A DNA stretch of 64,000 nucleotides from Blastomussa wellsi (lineage: Eukaryota; Cnidaria; Anthozoa; Scleractinia; Plerogyridae), in assembly GCA_947652115.1 (NCBI GenBank), contig OX393562.1, positions 4,986,311 to 5,050,310 on the forward strand, given 5' to 3'. This document shows, one piece after another, positions 56,901 to 64,000 of the stretch. How positions within the stretch are numbered: the stretch's first letter is position 1; the number at the start of each line of letters is the position of its first letter. A program made the position numbers and the translations under genes. The notes under the pieces are model-generated. The model worked only from the letters and a program-made list of their open reading frames with translations, was not told the origin of the DNA and did no database searches.

Positions 56901-59900
56901 ATGTCGATCAAATGTCTAGTCTTAATTTTCAAGCAATAGTCCATTTTACAGTTCTGTGAAATGTAACCAGGCCTCTGTATGAAAGCGAGGCTCAGGGTGA
57001 CCTTGTCATGATAGAGACCAGAAACTATTTAGCATAACAACAAAACGATTTACATATCAAAAGCAAGAGGGTTTTTATCTATGCAAGGTCACCTTCAGCC
57101 TCAATTCCACTCAAAGGCTTGGTAACTAAGCACAGAACTGTAAAATGGCCTATTAGATAAGTGATACAGACAATGTGTGAACACTTCAAAGAAATGGGAA
57201 TTACTCGGCTCTTAATTGACCTACACTAAAAACAAAACGTAGGCTTGCTGAGAATCATTAAAAGATGCTTTCCATCAAGTTTTATGGCTCCTGACAGTTT
57301 GCAGCACTTTCCAAGACTTAGCTTTTGATGGGTCACTTTATTAACCACTCTTTATCAGCTGATGCTGCAATCATGGTGTTAAACCAAATGACCAATGGTT
57401 GGTGAACAGGTTGTTATAATTTTTACTTCACAAAGGGAAGCTATAGCGAAAGTATACCCTTCTAAATAGACACCTAATTTTAGCGTTAACTGCATGCTCA
57501 TAACTAAAAGACCAGCTCGGCGACCCATATTCGTTAGCATTGGATTTGATCAGCAAGATAAGATGAAACTTTTTGCAAAAGTTTCAAATTAACTTTTCGT
57601 ACAATTAATGTGGCTCTGAACCCCACATACAGAATTTGTTGAAGCTTTGTAAAATGTTTCATCTTGTCTTGCTGATCAAAATCCAATGATGAAAATAGAG
57701 GTCATCGAGTTTGTTTTGAGGAATTAGCAGTTACAGTTAAAATTAATCAAGGGTGTATTTAAAAGTTTACTTTGGTAACTTTTAATGACAATAAAATTAT
57801 CATAATTGGTTTGCCAGTGAATGGGCGTCAACTGAAAAAAATGATTCATAGCATTGACCCGTCAAAGTTGCAGGTGCTGAGAAATGCCTGAAACAGTTTG
57901 GAGCCATCTTAAAAGGTGTAGCATTTGATCGAGCTGAAGGATTATTTAATATTTTCGCTTGAGATTCATAAGAGAGAATGTATAGGCTCACTTAATTAAT
58001 ACAGAGAATATGTGGGCACGTTATACATGTAATTGCTTATATCTAAGATGTTAATGATTCACACAGGGACGGCGGAGCGTACTTTAAAGTGGAGGGGGAG
58101 GGGTGGGGGGGTTGAAAACGAGCGGCGGAGGCGCGAGTTTTTAGGTGGGTCATCCCCCCCCAGAAAATTTCGAAATCTAGAGGCTCGGAAATAGTACTTT
58201 CGACATTCTCCGTGAGATATTTCTTAAAAAAAGACAACCTGAATAAGTGTAATAAAACATGTACTTTGCTTGCTTACAGCAATATTTTGGAGGTTTTGTA
58301 AGCTTGATACATATTTTTCAGCCTTCTAAGATATATCCTGGCTTTAGTACACTAACCTGGGTTTTTACACAGCCTCCCCGCGTGTGGTAAACACGAAACG
58401 TTTCCGACAGGCTTTGAACAAAGTTGTAGCTTTGTAAATTCTCGTCACTAAATGAAGCAAGTAGGATTCAAGCACTTGTTTCATTTGGTTAGTGATCTAT
58501 GTATTTTACGTCGTTTCTCAAATAACTACTGAGCATGAATTGAATTATCTTAATGGAAGTAGTTTACTATTCAGTCAAAAATGTGTAAAGATATTATTCC
58601 ATGCTTAAAAATTCTACAAAATGGCGCTTTTCCGTTTCCGTTTACCTTTATTTATTATTTACGTTTTCCTTTCTTCATTATTTCTTCATTCGAACCTTAT
58701 ACTAAAACAGAAAAAATGTCCGCCGTCCCTGTCACCGTCACTGTCACCAGATACCATAATACCCAGATGTTCGTGTAGTTTGATCGTCCGGGTGAGGGTA
58801 GACCTGAGAAGAACTGCTGTCGGTGACAGTGACTGACGTTTCGACAACCATCACCAGTCATGTTAAGAGTTGTTTGTCAGTCGAATGCTATAAGACTGGT
58901 TCGTGAAAACTGATTGGCACAGTTTTGCCGTGATGTTATTGTCTGTAAGACTCAATTATAGTTTATGTCGTCGGTCGCGACTGGTCGGTTTCGATCCGTT
59001 GGTAAAGTTAGGTCGTTCTATTCCGTTTTTTCGGTGCCGGTAAGCGGAGTCCCAGTTAATGTGGTTTGTGAGTCGACGGTGCTCGGCAATGTGTTTGTTG
59101 ACGTGTTCAGTCAGTCTTGTGTTGAGGTTCCTACCAGTTTCTCTGATGTAAGAGTCTTGGCGGTCGGAGTACTTGATCTTGTAAACTGCTCCTCGATGAG
59201 TCTTACAGACCAAACCATTTATTGTAAAACCTAGCTAGATGCTTTCCAGTGAAAATCATTTTTACAAATAATCTTATATTCGAAGTATACGAATCAATCA
59301 TTCAATCGATCGATCAGTCAGTAAGTAAGTCAGTCAGTCAGTCAGTCAGTCAGTCAATCAATGATTTGATCAATTCATCAATCAATGATTAATTAATCAA
59401 CTAATTAACTGGTTAACAATATTAATTAGTAAATTTAATTTATTTTACATCATGTTTGTGTAATTATTATAACTACTGTCCACTTTTGGTCTCCCAACAA
59501 GAGCAACAAGGGAGATTTACAGAGGAATATAATTTTCTGTTTATAAGGCAAGTGATCGAAACTTCCTGGCTCGTGAAGCACTGGAGTTTCTACGCCAGGC
59601 GCCGAACACTACCGAAGCCTACAAACTTGGGTCGAGTTTACAATTTCAAAACGTCAGGGACATGATGTGAGTAACAGGTCGTTGATAAAAATTACTGTAT
59701 AAACATCATCAGAAACAAGTGGTCAACAAACGCCTAGGACAACAGCGCTAACATTGACGCTGTTTTTTCTGTCCACAGATCGGATAGCCACGTAAGAGAT
59801 AACTTTCAACCAGTTGCTCCAAAATTCAGCATACAAAGGGAACAACTTATTATTCAGTTAAACACTGCTCCACGTCTACCAGCAGATATGGTTAAACAAA

Positions 59901-62900
59901 AGCCAGTTATTTCGAACACAGATGATAATGTCACTACTGAAAACAAGACAAGCGCTGACCAAAATGAAACTGCAACCAGGAATATGGTAGGTCGAGATTA
60001 TTCTTCTTCTTCCCTGTTGCCTTTTTATCCAAACAACCGGTTGGACCCAATATGCAGTCAGTATAGTTTCAAATGTCCGTTGTGTTTTATGACAGTATAA
60101 TACAGGGCTTAGGCTTCTTTATTTGCTTTATGATATAGATTTCATACGCCGCGAATAAAAACAACAAAACACGCACGATCGATAAACTGAAGCAATATAG
60201 GTTCGTTTCTTATACCTTCCTCTCGAACTCAGAAGCTTCCTCGACAATTTCTGCAACCTGGCTCCGAATTTGTCGGGAATTTCATCGTGGAAAATGTTCT
60301 TCGCCATCTCTTGCGAATTTTCACTAGAGTAAAGCAGACGAAAAACAATAAAACACGCTTTTTCTATGTTTTATACTCTGATAAAACATGGGTTTTTGAC
60401 CAATCAGAGCGCGCGCAGAATCCTATCTATGGATTGGACTTTATAGACAGGCTTCGTGGTCTTTCTTCACGTCTTCATCACCAAGGCTTCAACACTACTG
60501 CGCTTCTCAAATCGTTTAATAAATTCTTCAAGCGCCACGGTGAATCATTCGCGTTAAATATGACATTACACTTCGGGAATTGAGATCAGCGGTTTCTGAT
60601 TGAGAACCAACAACGTATCCTTTGCTTGTTTGTAATTGTTACTTCGTCTTTGTAACTCTAATTCATTTATACGCGCTGCTTCCGGGTCCTTCATTTGGAT
60701 TTGAAGTCGCGCGCGCGTATTTTCGTATATGGTGCGCGTGTTTGGTTTATTTAGTTGACGTGTATGCTTAGTTCGCAATTTAACGATTTAATTTATTTTT
60801 CGTTGTTTTCCTTATTACTTTTCTTGTCAGTAACTGTGCTCACATCGTGGGTGGCTCCACCTGAAATGTTCTGCAATTGGTATAGGATTTAATGGAGCCG
60901 AAACCAATTGTGGAATTACCAGCATTTTAGGCATCCTACTGATGAACGGTTATGGCAATTAGATATTTATTACAGGAGCCAACATTGAGATTGTGGTCTG
61001 TCGCCTTTGAATTATAATTAACAAATAAAGAAGCCTGAGCCATGTATTATACTGTCATAAAACACGACGAGCATTTGAGAACACGAGGGAAATGTAGGGG
61101 TATCTATCTATCCATGTTCGATAAGAAAATAATGCCCGCTTGAGGTCTAGAAAAGCTGCTAGTGGATGCCCGAGCGATAAGGCGACGGCATTCAGCTGCT
61201 TTTCTAGACCTCAAAAGGGCATTATTTTCTTATAGGATATTGGGAATCCCTTCTTCTAGTTGGTTTAGAATATAGCAATTCGCAACGCAACATAAACAAC
61301 ATCCGGGGTATCGGGCTTCTATAGTTTTTTCCCATTTTCTATTAAAAATAAAGCCCGCTAAGATTCCATGGCGAGCATACAGGGCTATATTCTAACTCGT
61401 TTCAGTAGAAACTCAGCTGCGTTCTATAGTAAATCCTTCAATCTGATTGGTGTCGATAGAAAACAATCGCGCACGTGTTGCTCTTTGAAGGCATGATTTT
61501 TCATGATTTGTGGCTTACAAATTCATAAAATGGTAGTTTTTTAATGTAATCTTTCGGAGTTTCTACTCCAGTCACCCTAACTTTTTTTGAGCCATAGTCA
61601 GCACGGTTGCGCCTCGTTGACTATTCGCTCATAGAAAACTTGGGCTCGTAGTCTAATTGTTGAATAGCCGATTCCTCGTAATAGTTGAAGAAAGTGAAAC
61701 CCTTAGAGATTTCGAGCTTATATTATAATTATCAATTACAACGTTTGAAGTAAAACGCTTATCGATTTATGTTCCTTGTTTGTCGTCCTATATTTTCTCT
61801 TAGACCAACGAGCTGACCAATCAGCAAATAAAGGACATTCTGAAGGCGAACAACTGCACATCTGTAAAGTTTGATGAGGTAACGAACATTAGCTTTGTTA
61901 GTTTCATTAAAAAATATATAAACGGAAATATAAAGTGAAGTGCAGGTTTTCAAACTATAATTTAGGTAATTTAAAAAGGGGTTATCTGTTCAAAACTACT
62001 CAATGGGTTGTCAGCTACGTACTCCTTCATTCCGTAATTGCTCGTCGCACGGCCACGGACGGCAAAATGACACAATTGCACAATCTGCACAAATAGACGC
62101 GAAGACATACCGTAAAAGCTCACTACAATCGTGGCTCGCTCCTGGCGTGGTTTTCTGCAAAAATACAAGGTTCCAATGTCTAATACGCTCTTAAAAAGGT
62201 CTACAAATGTCCACAGTGTTGAAATTACCGAACTTTATAGCCGCTCGAAACAAACAATTAGAATAAGCTCTGTAAAACTCCCAACAAATTAATAACAAAT
62301 CCGGCACCTCAAAGCAGATGGCGAAAAACACGAAAAAAAAAAAAAAAAAAACTCGAGTCACGTGGTCACTTGACCACGTAAACAGTTACTTAGGGAAGTC
62401 GGGAGTTACATGGGTGTCTGCTTGTGACTACTTATTGATAATATCGTAAAATGGGGATTCGAATACTTTCGGGCTTAAAATTAGCTCGCCAGTGCAATTT
62501 CAAAACTTTTATTCGCTGTACCTATATATCATAGTCAATTTCAATTGCATTCTTCAGTGCAATGTGCTTCACTCACTTTAGGAAACTGGAGTAATCATTG
62601 TCAATCAGGACGTGTCAAAGGAATATCTAAAGCATGACGAAATCCAAAGCAACATGGAGTTAGTGTTCTTATGTATTTCCATATCAGCTGTTATTCTCGC
62701 TCTCATACTACTAACAGTATTGAGGTAAGCGATGTGGATAATGTAGAGAGTAATATCTTTATTTTGCTTTATTGTCTCACCTTTAAGAGGTTGATTAATA
62801 TTTGTTTGATTTTGTATACAGACTAAAAAGATCAGAAAGGCTGTTCATACACAAGAGTCTCCTATTGTCTCTTGGATTTGGAAATCTCGTATATGTTCTG

Positions 62901-63520
62901 GACAAAAAATTGTTTGCTTCACGACGGGATCATGTGGTAATAGTTAAGATAAATTACAGTCTTTCCCGTAAAACCGTAGGCTGAGTCGGAAATCCGTCTG
63001 TGTTCGCAGGCTAGTAAAACCGTGAACACCAGAAAAAAATTCTGGAAAGTTTATTGTGTAGTGACCAATCGCAGCAAAGTTCACTGAGGACACGCGAACA
63101 AACCTCAAAACCGCAAACTAATTACCGTTGCTCTTTGCGGTTAAGTTTTCTCACACCTGATTGGCTTTTTCTTTGTAACAATAACATTCCATAAATATTT
63201 CTGGTGTTCACGGTTTTACGGAAAAGACTGTAATATTTTTGTGAATAGATAAGGTAATTTCTATTCCCTTCCCCTTTAAACCACGATGGGAGTTTGCGTT
63301 TGCAAATACGCCAGATGGCTCTATTAATATGTATTGGCAAAAAATGTACTATGTGTTTGGGTTTTTCAGGGTCTTTGTTCCACCGTGACAGTCATTCAGT
63401 TTTTCTTTCACACGGCCTTGTTCACATGGATGCTTGTCGAAGGAATAAATCTCTACATCAAGTTGGTTAAAGTTTTCTCCATGAAAAAACAATATGTGGC
63501 ATACATAGCGATAGGATGGG
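40318..63520 (+). CDS. Adhesion-GPCR-like receptor, 20 exons, 3' end off the window
   Basis: Exons: 40318-40381, 41934-41966, 42060-42512, 43229-43360, 46410-46640, 47802-47975, 48711-48848, 49719-49964, 51518-51664, 51839-51976, 52763-52927, 53983-54089, 54621-54806, 55683-55751, 59548-59666, 59779-59986, 61804-61878, 62582-62724, 62822-62936, 63370-63520. All phases chain; early ectodomain modules are phase 1-1, as in shuffled extracellular domains. The protein so far is 1031 residues: signal peptide (1-19), Cys-rich/VWC-like modules, two LDLa modules (184-227, 540-585), a hormone-receptor-like motif (586-676), a mainly helical stalk (676-895) and TM1-TM3 from about 920. TM3 reads HTALFTWMLVEGINLY, the classical adhesion/secretin GPCR signature. 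No stop or frameshift. I see no Cys/Trp GPS motif before TM1. The ligand is unknown. Confidence 0.85.
42060..42512 (+). CDS. Receptor exon 3 (tandem VWC-like Cys modules)
   Basis: 453 nt, phase 1-1. Three Cys-rich modules with a VWC-like spacing: FCEWGGKLYGAGEEW...CRC; VGDRWLEDPTTYCTCENG; MWMNSSCVDCSCINGTINC. Several N-glycosylation sequons. Confidence 0.8.
43229..43360 (+). CDS. Receptor exon 4 (LDL-receptor class A module 1)
   Basis: 132 nt, phase 1-1. QQCNGIRDCPDGSDEKGCDN carries the acidic calcium site DCPDGSDE. The N-terminal Cys pattern is reduced (one Cys before the core), so it is a short LDLa. Confidence 0.85.
43371..43546. repeat. Foldback repeat next to receptor exon 4
   Basis: ATAGACTATTTCCGAGTTC pairs with GAACTCGGAAATGGCCTAT; TGCCTCTATTTCAA pairs with TTGAAGTAGAGGC. 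It begins 11 bp after the exon 4 boundary. Confidence 0.85.
44708..44920. repeat. GGTGTTCC foldback family, copy 2
   Basis: Ends GGCATGTGCTAAAGCCAGGG and GGTTTCAGTACATGCC. Both arms contain short-period GGTGTTCC/GGAACACC words; the centre has AACACCAGAATT...AATTCTGGTG-type pairing. Confidence 0.75.
46410..49964 (+). CDS. Receptor exons 5-8 (Cys-rich ectodomain)
   Basis: Exons 46410-46640, 47802-47975, 48711-48848 and 49719-49964, all phase 1-1. Exons 5 and 8 are related: each has a VWC-like core (RCMNCHCKEGLLSCRR; QCMECKCIKSKIHCSR) and the same C-terminal pattern (CNVAKFVRDNRDNC; CNVANFMKRNKGVC). Exons 6 and 7 have unique Cys patterns that I cannot assign. Confidence 0.75.
46773..47230 (+). 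mobile_element. P-type DNA element, internally deleted, with THAP remnant
   Basis: 458 bp with perfect 18-bp terminal inverted repeats: CACTTTCAAAATCACGTG at 46773-46790 and its complement at 47213-47230. Between them a frame from about 46891 encodes a THAP-like zinc finger start (MPSHYNCCVPLRNNYTRK; LSFYRIPKD). After a stop, pieces of the remaining motif follow (HFKGGKKKHLRE; PTIFPW). THAP plus CA-ended repeats fits P elements. No transposase catalytic domain. No clear target duplication. It is located in intron 5 of the receptor gene. Confidence 0.78.
48990..49161. repeat. Foldback repeat in receptor intron 7
   Basis: ATACACCTTATTCCAAAATGG pairs with CCATTCTGGAATAAGGTGTAT; inner GTTGCCTCGTT pairs with AACGAGGCAAG. 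Confidence 0.8.
49247..49411. repeat. Foldback repeat in receptor intron 7, second
   Basis: CCAATTGACCATTTTCCAG and TTGCCCATAATACACC pair with GGTGTATTATGGGCAA and AAATGGTCAATTGACC. Confidence 0.8.
50082..50124 (-). ncRNA. Hammerhead-ribozyme-like motif
   Basis: Minus strand: CACC, CUGAAGA (50115-50109), GGC-loop-GCC, GAAA (50095-50092), C, GUC (50090-50088), GGUG. Stem I (CACC/GGUG) is four pairs. The predicted cut is after GUC. Stem III is only ACGU, which could form between two tandem copies. One extra A precedes stem II. Hammerheads with very short stem III are known from Penelope-like retroelements; activity here is inferred. Confidence 0.5.
50590..50763 (-). mobile_element. tRNA-derived SINE
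   Basis: Reading the minus strand from 50763: pol III A box TGGCGCAGTGGTGAG, then B box GGGTTAGATTCCC about 45 nt later, then a body with GAGTTTGTTGGTTCTCTAG and a tail AACCAACATTTACG, TTTGATTTGATTT. The layout is that of cnidarian tRNA-derived SINEs. It is in receptor intron 8. Confidence 0.8.
51518..51976 (+). CDS. Receptor exons 9-10 (Cys module and LDLa module 2)
   Basis: Exon 9 (51518-51664) needs the acceptor ATTAAG|CC to keep the first Cys; it encodes NNKLYYDGDNWKENGVDFYC. Exon 10 (51839-51976) encodes an LDLa core, CNLRPDCGDKSDERDC. Donors G|GTTGGT and T|GTAAGT. Confidence 0.75.
52763..54089 (+). CDS. Receptor exons 11-12 (hormone-receptor-like motif)
   Basis: Exon 11 (52763-52927) has DGFIWTRTRMGEEVLKHC, matching the W-x-x-T-x-x-G core of HRM domains. 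Exon 12 (53983-54089) adds Cys residues in KNTCDCEKK. The rest of the HRM pattern is diverged. The intron between holds Penelope and telomere-like repeats. Confidence 0.65.
53010..53047. repeat. Short GC-rich hairpin
   Basis: TTCCCTGGCTTTGGGG and CCCCCAAGCCAGGGAA pair across a 3-nt loop, directly next to the Penelope coding remnant. Confidence 0.8.
53046..53490 (+). mobile_element. Penelope-like element, 5'-truncated 3' end
   Basis: 53049-53276 encodes the C-terminus of the GIY-YIG endonuclease region (RLGDRFREHLRYVEKDDKPV; GTLNPHGTNERVSFN, stop). A terminal repeat follows with GACGAAGGGCTAACGCTCG, GAAACGTCGG and TTGATAAAACCAAATTATAT. The reverse transcriptase is missing. It lies in receptor intron 11. 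Confidence 0.82.
53694..53728. repeat. G-run plus interstitial telomere-like repeat
   Basis: A run of 17 G followed by three TTAGGG units (the last read as TTAGGC). Confidence 0.85.
54621..61878 (+). CDS. Receptor exons 13-17 (stalk)
   Basis: Exons 54621-54806, 55683-55751, 59548-59666, 59779-59986 and 61804-61878. The first part looks helical, like GAIN subdomain A (NFMNVSQAMANSAKAG; FHDMFIDLFDVVKRIL). The later part is Asn/Thr-rich with sequons. About 220 residues, shorter than a full GAIN domain. Confidence 0.7.
55130..55290 (+). repeat. LINE-type 3' tail
   Basis: Hairpin AGCCGCTTTCATGAGCGGCT, then TTGTAAAGCGCTATTGAACT and GCGCTACAGAAATGTATTAT with an ATT-rich end. The tail resembles that at 37380-37440. 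Confidence 0.55.
57539..57688. repeat. Foldback repeat in receptor intron 14
   Basis: ATTGGATTTGATCAGCAAG and GATGAAAC pair with GTTTCATC and CTTGCTGATCAAAATCCAAT. Confidence 0.85.
58720..59225 (-). mobile_element. Penelope-like element relic, GIY-YIG region and terminal repeat
   Basis: A minus-strand frame at 59213-58956 encodes a GIY-YIG-like segment (VYKIKYSDRQDSYIRETGRN; LNTRLTEHVNKHIAEHRRL). The usual YIGETGR is YIRETGR here and the frame is broken downstream. The tail at 58890-58720 contains GGTTGTCGAAACGTCAGTC and GTCACTGTCACC words. Confidence 0.75.
59306..59360. repeat. (CAGT)n microsatellite
   Basis: Tetranucleotide CAGT/GTCA run that decays into CAAT/GATT words up to about 59410. 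Confidence 0.9.
60082..61065. mobile_element. Non-autonomous DNA transposon, about 0.98 kb
   Basis: Long terminal inverted repeats of about 40 bp: GTGTTTTATGACAGTATAAT then AGGCTTCTTTATTTG at the left; the complement CAAATAAAGAAGCCT then ATTATACTGTCATAAAACAC at the right. The interior has a 98-codon ORF (60287-60583; HQGFNTTALLKSFNKFFKRH) that resembles a fragment of a retroelement polyprotein. It lies in receptor intron 16. Confidence 0.7.
61121..61233. repeat. Foldback repeat in receptor intron 16
   Basis: ATAAGAAAATAATGCCC pairs with GGGCATTATTTTCTTAT; TTGAGGTCTAGAAAAGCTGC pairs with CAGCTGCTTTTCTAGACCTC. Confidence 0.87.
62582..63520 (+). CDS. Receptor exons 18-20 (TM1-TM3)
   Basis: TM1 LVFLCISISAVILALILLTV in 62582-62724; TM2 KSLLLSLGFGNLVYVL in 62822-62936; conserved Cys at the start of TM3 (GLCSTVTVIQFFFHTALF) and the start of TM4 (YVAYIAIGWG) in 63370-63520. 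The gene continues past 64000. Confidence 0.88.
62954..63234. repeat. Foldback repeat in receptor intron 19
   Basis: ATTACAGTCTTTCCCGTAAA with AACCGT pairs with ACGGTTTTACGG and AAAAGACTGTAAT. An inner pair, AAAACCGTGAACACCAG and CTGGTGTTCACGGTTTT, is nested. It starts 18 nt after exon 19. Confidence 0.85.
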
Positions 63521-64000
63521 GTATGTATAAGTTACATTGTGATATATGCCTTCACTTTCCTTAAACATTGACACTACAACACCTCAGAGATTCAAGTAAC
63601 CATGAACAGCCTTACAAGCAAAGTAAAATCAAAAACATTGTGAGCTGACATGTTGAGGAATAATGGAATTTCATTTGGAAATTACCTTTTATCGTTCTTT
63701 GTACATTTCCCTTGTCCTTAACTGAATCAGTCTCGATACCTTTGCACAATTGAAAGTTATCTCAGTGCTACAAACGATGCATGGAATATATCAGAAATTC
63801 TCAGTCCCTGGTTCTTGCTGTACAATACAATACATTAACCTTTATTTCACCTCGAATTTAAAATAGTAAGGTTGCTAATATCTTCGAGAATAAATGAAAT
63901 AAATAAAATAAACATGTAAAACAACAACAACAGCAACAACAAAAATCACAATATGTATAATTACGTGCTAAAACCATAGATAGAACTATCTACAAAAGGG
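63521..64000 (+). other. Receptor intron 20, cut by the window end
   Basis: Starts with donor GTATGT. AT-rich, with an (ACAACA)n tract near 63920. The exons for TM4-TM7 must lie to the right. Confidence 0.7.

Noticed and set aside
60566..60778. 70-residue minus-strand ORF
   Set aside because: Inside the non-autonomous element, no motif recognised and no splice context.
1..64000. CRISPR arrays, rRNA, operons or prophage
   Set aside because: No regularly spaced identical repeats, no rRNA-like sequence and no bacterial gene organisation; the window is eukaryotic.

Overview
The window is nuclear DNA from an animal and reads like an anthozoan cnidarian, probably a stony coral. The basis is long AT-rich introns with canonical GT-AG borders, 3' tails of a Penelope-like element (PLE) of a kind I associate with coral genomes, a tRNA-derived SINE, many short foldback elements, TTAGGG repeats and cnidarian-style gene structures. 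There are no bacterial operons, rRNA or CRISPR arrays. No coding exon can be read as one long ORF, so I rebuilt the genes exon by exon from splice sites and checked that intron phases chain correctly.

Layout. (1) 550-3754, minus strand: first three coding exons of an INPP5F/SAC2-type phosphoinositide phosphatase; the rest lies off the left edge. (2) 3755-9189: intergenic, with foldback elements, PLE debris and a possible terminal exon of an acidic protein. (3) 9190-20876, plus strand: complete five-exon, 350-residue type II membrane sulfotransferase. Its last intron holds a full-length, intact L1/Tx1-like LINE (15218-20498) in antisense orientation with a perfect 17-bp target-site duplication, ending 48 nt before the final exon. 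(4) 21.4-25.1 kb: nested foldback elements and a tyrosine-recombinase element (328-residue ORF at 23926-24912). (5) 26605-32008, plus: a three-exon gene for a cysteine-rich multi-pass membrane protein whose large exon carries two in-frame stops and a frameshift, one stop made by a 48-bp tandem duplication. A two-exon minus-strand fragment lies in its first intron. (6) 32.0-40.3 kb: gene-poor, with LINE tail and foldback repeats. (7) 40318-63520 and beyond the right edge, plus: 20 exons of an adhesion-GPCR-like receptor (signal peptide, cysteine-rich/VWC-like modules, two LDL-receptor class A modules, hormone-receptor-like motif, helical stalk, TM1-TM3).

Most notable: the receptor lacks a recognisable GPS cleavage motif before TM1; the LINE is intact and has an extra 137-codon ORF filling its inter-ORF spacer; a P-type element with a THAP-domain remnant and perfect 18-bp termini sits in a receptor intron; hammerhead-ribozyme-like motifs occur in retroelement tails; two tiny hairpin elements have 9-bp target duplications; and one MITE family is flanked by TTAA. 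The genes do not form an operon or shared pathway. They are ordinary neighbours, and the main theme is repeated invasion of long introns by short inverted-repeat elements.
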